DNA of 64,000 bases, taken from assembly GCA_027605045.1 (NCBI GenBank), contig JAQFWX010000038.1, forward strand, positions 372,001 to 436,000. The letters run 5' to 3'. How positions within the stretch are numbered: the first letter of the stretch is position 1; every line of letters begins with the position of its first letter. The DNA comes from Phallus indusiatus. Taxonomy: Eukaryota > Basidiomycota > Agaricomycetes > Phallales > Phallaceae. Positions 47,788-60,244 of this stretch are shown here, in pieces. Under the pieces are notes generated by a model. That model was not told the origin of the DNA and made no database searches. It saw nothing but the letters and a program-made list of their open reading frames with translations. A program made the position numbers and the translations under genes.

Positions 47788-49265
47788 ATGTCGACCAGTA
47801 TTCGTTTCTCACAGGAAGTTGTTCACTCACCTTCCGTGTCTCCCACCCCCCGTAGATTATCTGTTGTCGCGTCTTCAGAAGAGGATGCTGTATCGTCTGA
47901 CGATAAATCAGATCGTCTATCTCTTTCTTTAAATTATCTCCCAGCCAAATTTTCGTCTCCACACAGTCCCACTCCGACTCGTCTTCGCTTAAGACGCGGT
48001 CATAATCATCTTCCCGGCATAAAACAGGGGGGCGGGAGAAATGTTTTCAAAGAAAATGAAGCAAGGATGCCCTCTGTGAATGAACACGAAGACGAGGACG
48101 AAGACTCTAATCCATCCCAGCCTAGGAAAGGATTGCCTGCGTTACGTTGGACTCCGTTCAAATGTGTTCTATTCTTTTCGAATGCAATTGTCAGTAGTGA
48201 AAATTGATTCATATTACTTCTTTTTTTGATTATTATGATTAGTTCTCCGCATATTCATTAATTGGTCTCATCTTTTGTCTATTGACTTGGTTTAACGTAT
48301 GGGAAAATGCAGACGTCATTCGCGTCGCTAATCGACCTGAGCTTATCCGTATGCTGTATCTTGTTCCTCAAACATAAATTTTGGCTCAGTGATCTTTTCA
48401 GTGTCCACTTTTGCGGCTGCCGTGGCTGTGATCACGTCCATGCTCGGACTATTGGGTCTTTTTCTCAACAATCGTCCCTTTCTTGCAGTTTATAGTTTTC
48501 TATGCTGGATCACGTTTGCTACACTTTTAGTCCCAGGCTATATAACTTATAAACGCCGCACGTTCGATCTTCAAGGTAAATTGAACCTTCAGTGGTCCCG
48601 AGAACTCGATTTGAGTGCGCGGTTGCGCATTCAGAACGAGTTGGATTGTTGTGGCTATTTCAACCCATTCGTCGAGGCGGCTGTCAGTCAATGGTGTTAT
48701 TCCCGCAGTCAATTTCCTGGTTGCGCGGGCCCCTTTTTACAATTCGAACGAAATGCCCTGGAGATTTGGTACACAACCGTGTTTTCTATTGTCCCTGTTC
48801 AAATTGGGATTATGATTGTCGGACTTCTATGCTCCAACCATGTTACTTATAGATTTGGCAAGGGTATGATGCCCAAACCTTACCGTATATCCCTCATATC
48901 GATGGCAATAATGATGGAAAAGTATGCTAGGTATGTTTATTTCCTTTTTCTCCAGTCTTCTTATATCATGAACTCATTTATTTACTTAGCGAGTTCGCAC
49001 AACAATACCATCCAGATTCAAGAGCAACAACATTGGCGGTGGTCTCTAATTCATCCAAATTGCAGATTCCATTCATTATTCCTGTGGTAACTCACTTCTT
49101 CATATTATACCTTATTTGATACCTCGTTTCTAATGTTCTTGTTATTTGTAGATCGAAGTTGAACAAGATTCCCAGGCAAATTCGTCTCCAAGTTCATCTC
49201 AGGTTCATGATGCCCATTATCACTGTCAGAGGCGCGAAGGCAGCGAAAATCTCGACGGAATATAA
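47788..49265 (+). CDS. Tetraspanin (fungal Tsp2-like)
   Basis: Exons 47788-48189, 48243-48348, 48390-48930, 48990-49086 and 49152-49265; 419 aa. A Ser-rich cytoplasmic N-terminus of about 115 aa is followed by four membrane helices: CVLFFSNAIFSAYSLIGLIF; SVSTFAAAVAVITSMLGLLG; FLAVYSFLCWITFATLLVPG; and, after the large loop, TTVFSIVPVQIGIMIVGLLC. The loop carries the tetraspanin signature ELDCCGYF plus two further cysteines (QWCY and PGCAGP). The cytoplasmic tail is polar. Basidiomycetes have Pls1, Tsp2 and Tsp3 types; the long N-terminus suggests Tsp2, but I cannot decide. Tetraspanins organise membrane partners and in fungi act in hyphal growth and penetration. Confidence 0.88.
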
Positions 49266-51037
49266 TATTGGATTGAATGTATCGTTTGGTGTTCAGTAGT
49301 TATCAGAACAAAACATGTTACTAAAAAAGAAGATGATTAGACTTATCAATGCATAGCATGGGTATAGAATTCACTAAATATATTCTTAAATGAGAGAAAT
49401 GTGCCTAAAATGATACCGAAGGATCCTAAGAAAGACAACGAACGTCCTCCTTAACCTCGAACGCTTCAACGCCGCCACTAGCAGCAAACGAAAAAATATG
49501 ATGAGAAACTTGACGAAGGGATCACCATCCGGCGATAATATTGGAAGATTGATATACTACTGACAGATTTCGAGACGAAGCCTTGTCATGCCAACGCGAG
49601 TATTAGAGAACAACGTCTACTATAACTTTATTACAACAGATGATGTACTTCTGACTAGCGCTTGAAACTTGGGATATTCTCACCCCAGCTAATGATCGGC
49701 AACCATTATAGCAAAATGGTGAGCCGTGATGTTAGCATTCGTCGTGTAGGCACGCAAATACTTGGTAGAAACATGAGTGTCTGAATGGATGAATATCTGA
49801 ACATATATGATTCTAGAACGTCTAGAGTGCGTTCCAGAGGAATTATATTGACAAAAGTCCAACTCTTACGGACACTGAGATCTGACATTAACCGGGCCAG
49901 AGGGGTGCCCGATCGCAGACAGTACTAATGTATGAGCTAAGTTCGGCGCAAAGCGGACGCAAGGGATTAAGAACCGTAGTTTTGAGTGTTTGCATGTCTG
50001 GACTCAAGTCAAAAGCCAGATGGAATATTTGGATAGCCGGTAGATGCAATCTGCAAAACCGTTAATACATGTCATAGTATATATTAATAGTTAGAGAACG
50101 CTCCGCATGGATTCCAAAGCTCATTGAATTCGAGGGAAAAAAAACTTATTCCAGCGAGTGATAGAATGTCTTCTGACTAAACAGCGACGTTCTAGTACCC
50201 ATGAGGTCGCCGAATAAGAGTGGTAGATCAAACCCGAGAGGTATGTAGTCGATTGCGCAGCCATTTGAATACAGTTGTGTTATCCACTATTTCGCCAAAG
50301 AAGCATACAATCAGGTGACTTGGACACATGAGAGAAGATATATTGCCAAGAATAACAGAAAACGGTAAGCAGCACTTTGTTATAGCCACGATAGGCAGCT
50401 CGACTGACTGGTAAAGCTCATTCCGTCACGCGCCCACACAAGCGCGACTTGAGACCTGCGATGACCGACCCTGACCGCACTTGTGAGTCCTTTCGTGCTA
50501 TGATGTGCTGGCAAGCACTGAAAAACGTGGTGTCTCGGGTCATAAAACTGCGAGGTCAGAAGAGCTTGTGCAATGACCATCCACGAATGATAGTCGGTCC
50601 CAATGGTAAAACTTTTCGTAAGTATTATAAAAAACAAACCAGCTCAACACGTGGCTCACCGATTTATTTCAAATTTTGATTTATTTCCGAACGTGCCGAA
50701 TGGGAAATCCTCCTTCATGCTCCACACTATGGTCCTTGCTTTCTGAATGCATGTGACAAGTGCATCACGCAGACTCTTCTGATTACTCGAATTGTATCAC
50801 GACGCCCAAGGCGTTACGGAAAGAACACCCATGCGAATCAAATGCTGCAGCGTCTTTCTCATATCCGGACTCTCTCTTTCCCTTTTTTCCTACAGACACC
50901 ACTTTTTGTTGCGTGTCCACTCCAGCCTGAGTATAAATACCACCACTCGTTTTTTTCCGCTTCTCGAAACAAATCCTCGTTGATTTACATCACTCCTTTG
51001 GCAATACTCCCCCGGACGTTCGCACACTAACTTCATC
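49266..51037. other. Intergenic region, promoter of the beta-glucosidase gene
   Basis: About 1.8 kb without a supported gene. The overlapping opposite ORFs at 50380-50679 lack motifs. The last part holds a TATA box at 50932-50938. Confidence 0.5.
50932..50938 (+). promoter_or_regulatory. Putative TATA box of the GH3 gene
   Basis: TATAAAT about 100 bp upstream of the ATG at 51038, preceded by a pyrimidine-rich stretch. Consistent with an inducible secreted enzyme. Confidence 0.5.
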
Positions 51038-54000
51038 ATGTCTGGACTGTCGACTTGTCGGCCGTTCATACTCCTTGCCGTTGCCCTATCGATCTTCACG
51101 TCCACATTCGCCGATGTTATAACCGGTATACCAGACATGGCACCTCCTGGTTTTGAAGAATGGGAATCGCCCGTCGTACGATCGCCCTTTTTCTTCATCT
51201 CTTTTTCTTAATGACTGATCTAACCTGGTTTAATTTCTTTTGAAGGTTGTTCCAGCTAGGCCAGTCGCAGGCAATGGTGATTGGGCTAGTGCCGTTGCAA
51301 AAGCTCGTAGTTTCGTGGCGCAGCTTACCCTTGAAGAGAAGGTCAATCTTACTACTGGCACCGGTGTCCAAGACAGATGTGTTGGTAATACTGGCGTAAG
51401 TGACAGATGTCGTTTCTCATTCTCCCCTTTTCTATGCTTAAATCACATTTCGCAGCACGTCACTCGGATTGGTTTTCCAGGATTGTGCTTCGAAGATTCA
51501 CCTCTTGGTGTCCGTTTTGCTGACTTTGTCTCTGCCTTGTAAGTCTATAAGAAAGGTCATCGCGGTTGTCATCTGATTTCATACACTTTCAATAGTCCAA
51601 CCGGTATTAATGTCGCTACAACCTGGGACAAGGATCTCATGTTCCAACGCGGTCAGGGAATGGGAAACGAGCACATGCTCAAAGGCGTTAACTTTGCTCT
51701 TGGTCCAATGATGAACATGGGCCGCGCACCAGCTGCCGGTCGAAACTGGGAGGGTTTTGGCGCAGATCCTTTCCTAACTGGTGTCGCTGCGGCTCAAACC
51801 GTCCAAGGCATGCAAAGCCAACGGGTTATCGCTACTGCTAAACATTTAATCGGCAACGAACAAGAACACTTCCGAGGTGGTTCGTTGTCTACGCAAATCT
51901 ATAGCTCGAACATCGACGATAAGACCATGCACGAGGTCTATCTTTGGCCTTTCGGAGAGTCTATTGCCGCTGGTGTTGGTGCCGTTATGTTCGTAATTTT
52001 GCATTAATCTTCGGGATTGCTGAAGCTTACACCCATAAAAGGTGCTCGTATAACAAGATTAACCAAACACAAGCCTGTCAGAATAGCAAGGTTATGAATG
52101 GATTAGTCAAAGAGGAACTCGACTTCCAGGGCACCATAATGAGCGATTGGGCTGCGATGATCAATGGCGTTCAAGTACGAGTTAGAGGTTAACTATGACA
52201 AGATTCTGACAATCTATCTTTTCTCCTAGCCTGCATTAGCTGGTTTGGATCTTAATATGCCTGGTTTCTTGGCCTACGGCTTAGGTCCACAAGCCTTCAA
52301 CCCTATCAACACAACCAATTCCTTTTGGGGTTCCGCGTTGATCGAGGCTGTTAACAACGGTAGCGTACCAGAATCGCGGGTGGATGATATGGTTACAAGG
52401 ACAATGGCTGTAAGACTGAAACTTCGTCTTCCCAACTCTTTTGAAAGAAGCTGACAGCCTTGATAGGCCTTTTTCCAAATGGGTCAAGATCAGAACTATC
52501 CAGCCGTCAATTTTGATCAACTAACGCAAGACACTTTCAATTCTCAGGAGAACTCATCAATGAACATGTCAAGTAGGTGGATTTGCTCACTAGTCACTGA
52601 GTTTCGTACTTATCCTTTTTCAACAAGCGCACAAGGCGATCACTACAAAGTGATACGAGAGATCGCTGCTGCCAGCGCTGTGTTGCTGAAGAATCAGAAC
52701 AACGCTCTCCCATTGAACGTAAACAAGTTAAAACGTATGATATTTCTCGTATTGGTCTCCTTTGTCTTGTATTTAACTCATCTTCCGGGATGTGACAGGT
52801 GTTGCCATCATCGGTAATGACGCTGGTCCAAACCCTGACGGTCCTAATGGATGTAGCGAGTAAGTTTGACAAACGTTTCTTGTATATTTTTGCTCTATCT
52901 TTTGCAGTCGTGGATGTGACCAAGGCAATTTGGCGATGGGCTGGGGTTCTGGAACAGCAAACGTACGCATAATGATCCGATCTCTCCTTTCACTGAATCC
53001 GGACCCACGACCCATTTAGTTCCCGTATCTCATTGATCCGCTTTCTGCCATCCAAAACTTTATTCATTCTACGGATCCCACAGTAGTCATCGAAGGAATG
53101 CTCGACGACGGGAATTACGGTCAGGCACAGACAATCGCTTCTCAGGCGGATACGTGTCTTGTCTTTGTAAATGCCGATTCTGGAGAAGGTTGGTTGGGCA
53201 AAAAAGCATTGTTTTATTTACTTATTTTGTCTAAATGTTATTTAATAATAGGTTACATCAACGTCGGCGGCAACCAAGGTGACAGAAACAACTTGACAAC
53301 TTGGCACGCAGGCGATACCCTTATCCAAGTAACCGCGGAGGTTTGCTCAAACACTATCGTTGTAACCAACTTTGTCGGTGCCGTCATATTGGAAGCTTGG
53401 ATCGAAAACCCTAATGTCACTGCCGTCCTTCATGCAGGACTACCTGGTCAAGAGGCTGGTAATGGTCTTGTGGACGTATTGTTTGGGAACGTGAATCCTA
53501 GTGGACGCTTGCCTTACACGATTGCAGTGCAAGAATCGGACTACGGAGCGAGTATCTTATACACGAGTGACGACACTACACCTCAGATAGTATATTCTGA
53601 AGGTGTTAATATCGATTACAGGTCTGTCAACCCCTCCATTTGGAAATTCCTATCGATCATATTGATAAATTGACCTCTTTATCAGACATTTCGATGCAAA
53701 CAATATTACACCGCGATTCGAATTCGGCTTCGGATTGAGTTATACCACATTTGTCTATAATGGACTGAATATCCGACCCGGAGGCTCATCTAAGGCTAAA
53801 CGAGATGTCGTCACCTCTACTGCTGCCTCGCCTACTCCTGCAGCCGTTAACGTGTCGAGTCCCCCATCCCCCATTATCGCATCATCGACACCAATCAGCA
53901 ATGCCACTTCTGGTTCTTCTGTTACCGGCATCAGCACATCTCCCGCTGTCTCGGGTTCATCTCCGACAGCCCAGAACATTACCGTTACAGCAGTGTCAAC

Positions 54001-54511
54001 CGCGAATGCCACTTTACCTACGTCCATACCGTCGAATGTCACTGTACCCACTACCCACAGCAATAGCAGCATCACTAACGCAACAGTCCCCAGTTCTACA
54101 CCAGACATCATTAGTACCAACCCAGGCGGACCTGCATCTTTATACGACACCGCGTTCACGATCACATACGCCATTACGAATACCGGTGGCGTAGATGGCA
54201 ATGAAGTTAGCCAGGTGTACCTTGGCTTCCCTCCTGAGGCACAGGAGCCACCTCGCGTGTTGAGAGGCTTTGACCGGACTTTCATCAAGCGGGGGCAGAC
54301 TGCGAACATTCAAATTCCGCTCAGGAACAAGGACATTAGCTACTGGTGAGTGCAAGTGCGATGGTCGATGATGATGTGCTTTCTTCTGAAACGAACTTTC
54401 TTTAGGAATGTGGCAGAACAAAAATGGGTTATACCCAAAGGAGCGTTCACCGTTTACGTTGGAAGTTCGTCGAGAAACATTCACCTACAGGGAACCTTAG
54501 TACCCCAATAA
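51038..54511 (+). CDS. Secreted beta-glucosidase, GH3
   Basis: Fourteen exons: 51038-51175, 51246-51395, 51456-51538, 51596-51988, 52042-52174, 52230-52409, 52467-52572, 52636-52734, 52799-52859, 52908-52962, 53020-53188, 53252-53621, 53686-54345 and 54406-54511; 900 aa. Signal peptide FILLAVALSIFTSTFADV. GH3 N domain: GFPGLCFEDSPLGVRF, APAAGRNWEGFGADPF, ATAKHLIGNEQEHFR and the nucleophile Asp in TIMSDWAAM. C domain: ASAVLLKNQNNALPLN, NGCSDRGCDQGNLAMGWGSG and LPGQEAGNGLVDVLFG; then EFGFGLSYTTFVY and the FnIII-like end (SYWNVAEQKWVIPKG). It cleaves terminal beta-glucose from cellobiose and similar sugars outside the cell. A Ser/Thr-rich insertion of about 110 residues sits just before the FnIII-like domain, after a possible Kex2 site (AKRD). 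Exon 4 ends at a GTTCGT donor. Confidence 0.95.
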
Positions 54512-55001
54512 GGATTAAATGAGAAAAGGAGATGGTTGAGGGGGGGAAAACTGATAGAAAGGCCGGTATATTGTTGTTTTCTGAGACAAATGGGGACTCG
54601 TATCATGTATCTACGATAATGAAGAACATTCTTTTAATCAATCGATTTTCCATTTCTCTTTCTCCGAGATTATGTGCTGTCTTCGACAATTGTGTGACCA
54701 TCTACGAAGACAGGAGGGAGAATCTGGGGCAAATGACGATTCGAGGAAGAATTGCCACTGCGGGGGGAAGCGTAGACACGGCCAAATACCCCAAAACACG
54801 GTCCGGTGTGACGTCACAAGACCAATGGTCAAGAGACACCCAATTTATCCAATGTGATCGTTTCCTCCCACGTCAAAACCCCAAAGGCATCTTTCATTCG
54901 TGTATATATCGGTTAGAAAAGGCGCACTCACTCCCCATCTGATTTTTCTCCCAACTCTTACTTCCCAACTAGCTCCCCCCAACTCCCCTTTCATCTCACC
55001 C
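54512..55001. other. Intergenic region
   Basis: 3' flank of the GH3 gene and promoter of the next gene; a pyrimidine-rich tract (54930-55000) precedes the ATG at 55002. The ORF at 54532-54942 is not supported. Confidence 0.45.
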
Positions 55002-55744
55002 ATGCTAATACGATCGAACCTCCAACGCTCCAGTTTGAGTGTGGCAGCTCGAGCTCGAAGCCAACCTGTCCAACAACGTCAAATACACTTGACACTATCG
55101 CGCTCTCTGGAAAAGGCTTCTCCGAGCGGTAGCTTCACTTACACGAAACAAGTCGACCATCACCACGAACCTGACGTGTCTCCGAATACTGGCAAAAGGA
55201 TGTATGTCGTCTCTCCAAAGGAGAGTGTCGAATACGACGTTCCCGGAGGTACATGCCCTCTCTATATTGCGTCCTTAACCTTGCACCGTTGCTAACACTT
55301 TCGCCTCTTCTTCACTGCTATATTTAGGACCCTACCCAACTGCTGATCCGTATGTTATGCCGACAATAACCGAACCTCCCCCTAGTGGCCAAATATCATC
55401 CACCTCTCCAAACCTTGCTCACCCAAATACGACAAAGCGTGTCCCGCAAAATCCTGTACGTCGAGTTTTTTCCCTTCAGATACTGTCTCCTCTTGCTATC
55501 ATGCACTCACTACATTAATTTGATTCAGGGCGGTGTAGGTCATAGTGCCGCTGTCAGGTATCGGTAAGTTACCAACAATTTCCAACACGATTCTTTGAAA
55601 ATAAAAATCATATTTGCTTTATTTAGCTCCGCCCCTGGCGCCATGAGGGAAGGTTCCAACGGCGGACTCAGCCTTATGGATGAATCGACCACAATAGGCT
55701 CGAATCGTCTCGCACAACGCAATTTTCCCCCTGATTTGAAATAA
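55002..55744 (+). CDS. Small hypothetical protein, possible mitochondrial presequence
   Basis: Exons 55002-55248, 55328-55455, 55529-55563 and 55627-55744; 175 aa. The N-terminus is basic and hydroxylated, with no acidic residue for about 30 positions (MLIRSNLQRSSLSVAARARS), as in mitochondrial targeting peptides. The remainder is polar and Pro/Ser-rich (MPTITEPPPSGQISS) with a conserved-looking GGVGHSAAVRYRSAPGAM. No domain recognised. The four consistent phase-matched exons with good splice sites support a real gene. Confidence 0.65.
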
Positions 55745-56250
55745 CAACCACGTTTTAAATTATAGCTGCTTACTTTATTTGTGTTCTGTTTTTTCCACCT
55801 GTTTAATTCCCCACTCCATGTAGTATCATGTGATCTCAACCACTGAAAGTGCTGTATTTAATGTGGTAGGAGGTCGCGTCACGCGTATCGTCCTGCCATA
55901 AAATATATGAACACTAAAGATTGCAACTAATGTAGGAGAAAATATGCGACAACAGTATTTAAGTGTAACGGTCAACGCAACGATGAACGATTGAAATAAG
56001 AAAAATAAAGGAATGATGAATATTGTGTACATGTAATTGGAGGGAGCAATTGCAGGGCAAGGGCATATAATCATTGAGCGCGAAACACGGAATGAATATA
56101 ATAAAGGGTGAGCGGCGCCTCACTGTAAGCAGGCAGACATCAGGTCGTGCTTAAACGTTAAGAAAGCGTCATGTCAATCATGAAGTTGCTAAGAAAGTCA
56201 ACATAAAACATAGAACATAAGCTAAACGCGAGGATGATCCACGTTGTTTT
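55745..56250. other. Convergent spacer
   Basis: 3' flanks of the small hypothetical gene (+) and casein kinase 1 (-). Nothing else seen. Confidence 0.45.
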
Positions 56251-58375
56251 TCATTGACAGCAGAACACAGCTTTCCAGAAACCGGGCTTTTCGCCTCGAG
56301 CGTCCAAACCTCTATTTGGGGCTTCCCGGACGTTCATGACAGCGCGATCAGCGCCAGGTACACCTCCGTAGTACAATTGGGTTTGCGACTGTTGCATTGG
56401 AGGCTGGAGATTAGACTGACGGGCTTGTATATACCCAGCTTGGGCATACGGATGTGTCGGTGTCGAAGTGGCAGTATTATTGGCTGTCGTATTGTTCGGT
56501 GTGTAGTTCGGAATGTTCAGGTTGACGTTGGGATTAGAGTTGTTGACAGCAGACGCTCTACGAGAATGCGGGGGTATAGCAATGGCCGAGACATTGGGAT
56601 TTTGTTGGGTACCCGGGGGTGTATTGACGTTGAGGCTGACATTGGGGGTTATCCGCCGCCTGCTGGGTGATGGCGACCCATGTCCGTTAGCTGCGACCGC
56701 GGGAACAGCCAATGGACTTGGAGTGGCATGTTCACGCTCTCTTTCCTTTTCGCGCTCCCGTTCCCTTTCTCGTGCTCGATGGCGTCGTTCACGCTCACGT
56801 TCACGCTCTCTATCGCGGTCGATACGCTCTCGATTTGTTTGTGGAGCATGGGGAATAGCAGCGAGTGCCTGAGAAAGAGGAAGAGGAGGAGGAGAAAGAG
56901 ACGGTTGGTGTCAATAAGAAATCTGCAATATGAAAGCTTACCCCAGTCACTTCCCATCCTTTACCATTGTTTATCAGCATCCAATCGAATATGCCGTCAT
57001 CTACCTCGCCGCTAGCTCTCAAAACCTTGGAAAACAATTCACGAAGAAAATCATAATCCGGTTGTTCTTCAAAGCCTAGTTTCCGAACGTAATTCATGTA
57101 GATGGCAAACTCTTCTGTTTCAATGATGCGGGGTGGGCAGTCAATACTAGTGGGCGTTCGCCAATAGTGGACGCAGCCATACCTGGGAAGCCCTCGCAGA
57201 GCTCGGATATCGGAGTGCTCTGCTTCTTTTCACCAATCTTCTCGTACTTTTGCTTGTTCGTTGCGGCTTTTAGACCTTGCCACGGAAGACCGCCGCGAAG
57301 GAAATACATGAATACGTGACCGAGTCCCTCCAAGTCGTCACGGCGAGATTGCTCTGTGAAAAGATTAAATGAAGACGAGACATGTGGCCTGCAGGTCATA
57401 AACCATACCTCGACCTAGGTGGGTATTGATACTCATATACCGCGCTGTACCGGAAAGCGACTTGCGCTCTCGGTAAGGGATGTGCTGCTTCGTTTTTGGA
57501 TCTCTGTAATGTTTAGCCATGCCAAAGTCTGACAGATTGTTAAAAACCGTTTGTCAAAAGAAATAAAGGGACATACCAATCATGTATACAGTGCTGGAAT
57601 TCTTAGTCCCGGGTGCTCCGATAAGAAAATTGTCGGGCTTTATATCGCGATATATGAGGGACTTGTCATGGATAGCTTGGACGCGAGTAAGCTGAAATTA
57701 CAAACGTCAAGGCAATGTTAACTAAGAGAAATTGAATTACCATTTGTTTAGCTGCCATACAGACTGTCTTAATACTGAATTTCCGCCCGCACATGTCGAA
57801 AAGATCTTCCAAATTTGGGCCGAAAAGATCTATGACAAGAACGTTGTGTAGGCCCTCCTGGCCAAAGTGATATACTTGAGGTATACCGGCTAAAGAAAAC
57901 GGAGCAGATATTTTAAATTTTGCACAACAATTGGAAGGGAAGAAAAAAGACTTACGTGTGCCGGCCATTGTTCGGTAGGCTCGATATTCATCACGGAGCT
58001 GAGGTGCATCGCTTTTTCGTGGCTCGAACTTTATGGCTACCAACGAAAGGATATAAGCAGCGGATTTAGGAAGATAGACCCGAATATTACTGACCAACAG
58101 GTGCTCCGTTTAATAGGTTTGTGCCTTAACGGGATCAGAGAGAAAAAGCATGGGTCAACGTGGTTAGCGGTTTGATAAACCCAGGACTTTTACCTTCAAA
58201 TACAACCCCGAAACTGCCTTCGCCAATCTTCTTGCCAACTCTGTCAAAAGTAGCGGTAAGGATACAAACAAAAAAGTAGTTGTGAAAAGCCACTGAACTT
58301 GAAGTGGGACCCAACGATGCCGGAACCCGAGGCGTGGGCACTTGGATGCGAACTGGCAATGACTTGGGTTGTCAT
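56251..58375 (-). CDS. Casein kinase 1, membrane-type (Yck-like)
   Basis: Ten minus-strand exons: 58375-58299, 58240-58194, 58124-58095, 58036-57956, 57889-57741, 57691-57577, 57528-57409, 57353-57183, 57114-56942 and 56868-56251; 526 aa. The kinase domain shows the Gly loop [11 protein letters not shown], the ATP lysine in [10 protein letters not shown], the catalytic loop [14 protein letters not shown] in [10 protein letters not shown], and the CK1 signature [37 protein letters not shown] follows, as in all CK1. Downstream is a charged Arg/Glu/Asp segment (56,745-56,830) and an Asn/Pro-rich tail. The protein ends FWKAVFCCQ; the Cys pair resembles the palmitoylated C-terminus of yeast Yck1/2, suggesting plasma-membrane attachment and roles in glucose signalling and morphogenesis. 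Exon 3 is only 30 nt. Confidence 0.95.
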
Positions 58376-60244
58376 TGTCTACAAGGTGGGTAGTAGAAGA
58401 AATGAGAAAGGTATTATTGTTTGAAAAAAATGGTGCCCTTCAAGGGAGGGGATGTCGATGTGGAATGTGAGAACGAACGGAAAGGGAGCGATGCAGTGAT
58501 GGATGTGCTTCTATTGACGAGCAATGGGCGCAGAATACGAAAAAGGACTGTCCCCTATAGGCGGAGTTCGAAAATTAATGGCTCTTGCCGACCGCTGTTT
58601 GCCCACAGGACACAAAGTACGAAATTGTCTTTTAGACATGTTCGTTACGGCAGTCAACTGATTGTTCCGTTATTGTCCCCAGATTATTCGAATTCACCTC
58701 TCGACTCTTCGCATTTCAATGATGGATTCTTGCGTGCGAGATTAAAATGTATGTGTCATTGATTGATATACACATTGACACCACGTACATATATATATAT
58801 ATAGTTTCTGTCCTGAGAACTTCCTGTCAATCTTAATGACTGGCTATGCACCGCGAGGAGTCATTTTATGAGCACTCGGATTTACATGCATACTGTTGAC
58901 GGGGGACCAGTCCACCAATGTCGCATCTATCTTGCAAAGTGACATCATGAACAACCAAAACATTTCATTAGTAAACCCTAGTAAACCCTATCTATTACAT
59001 GAATAATAACCGGAAATGAATGTATCTGATACGACACATCGCACCACTTTTGAGATATCACCGTAGGAGTGCCACAACGTGGAGTCCCCGTAGCTATCTG
59101 AACAGAACTAGTAGCTTGAAATATTTATAGCGACAGAAGTTACTAGGTAGTGATAACACACATTGCATGCTCGGTCCCTACTCGGATAAAAGATTGAATA
59201 GACTGTAATGAGAAACAAAAGCATGACTTCCGAGTTTTCACGAGCGAGTGAGACCTGGAGGGAATCACCAACATCGGCGTTACGTAAACGGCTCATCTGA
59301 CTGCAGGTTCCTAACTCCTCTGCGTTCTCCATCAACCTCAAATGACTGCGCGTCCCAAATTGTCATTGCATTATCGATCCTAACGCTCTTATCCTGCCAA
59401 TGCGAAAACAATTCCCCTTTTCGCCTGTCTTCGTGGAAAAAGACACCATTGAAAAGTATCACCCTGGCATCAGGGCTTCAAATCCGAAACTGAAAATGAC
59501 GCTAGACCCTAAAGTTATAGTACTTCTTATGCTGAACATGGCAATTAAACTGATGATGAGCCCTAGATTTCGCGACTGTGCTATTTATTTAAACTGCTAT
59601 TTCTGGATTGTTTTTCACGCTCCTTGCTCCTCGCTCGTTCTGCTCATGTGACCACTCGAAATCGTATTTTTCGGCTTAGTAGTGAAGCAATTTTCTGTTT
59701 CAATACAATTTTATTTCGCCCTGAATCACCGGGACACTTCCAAATCCATCAGTTACGCAGTGGATACAACTTTTTGCGGTACAGTTGTGTGAGGTTTGTG
59801 GGGTATACCTAACGCGGTAATATCGCCTTTCTCTGTCTGTACTGTTCAGCTACTTTCTGATAATGCTAAATATGCGCCTCTATTTCTTATTTTCATTTAG
59901 CTGGTTCAATCCGGAATCTACTCGAGGAAAACTCCGATACCTTGACAATAGGTAGAGAACCACTTTCATGAAACCTACTTCCCCGACACACTTCCCAATT
60001 ATCCCGTGCCTTCTTTTTACCTTCCACGTGCCCTCTCAAATCATTCCCAAGCATTCCCAAGCAAACGAGATATCGTCACTTGACCCAACAAATATCAGAA
60101 ATAATAACCCGTTTCTTCTTCTTTTGCGGTATAGGCCTTGGGAAGAGATAATTTGCCTTCCGCAATTAGTCGTGCCCTTCTTTGCTTTTAAACCGAAGTG
60201 GCTTGTATTTTGTCTATCATCTCATCTCCCTCCCTTTCAACAAC
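58376..60244. other. Divergent intergenic region
   Basis: About 1.9 kb between casein kinase 1 (-) and the sugar transporter (+). It holds a short TA microsatellite near 58,790 and scattered ORFs without motif. No RNA gene recognised. Confidence 0.5.

Noticed and set aside
58965..58995. Repeated AGTAAACCCTA resembling telomere-like sequence
   Set aside because: Only two short copies; not a telomeric array.
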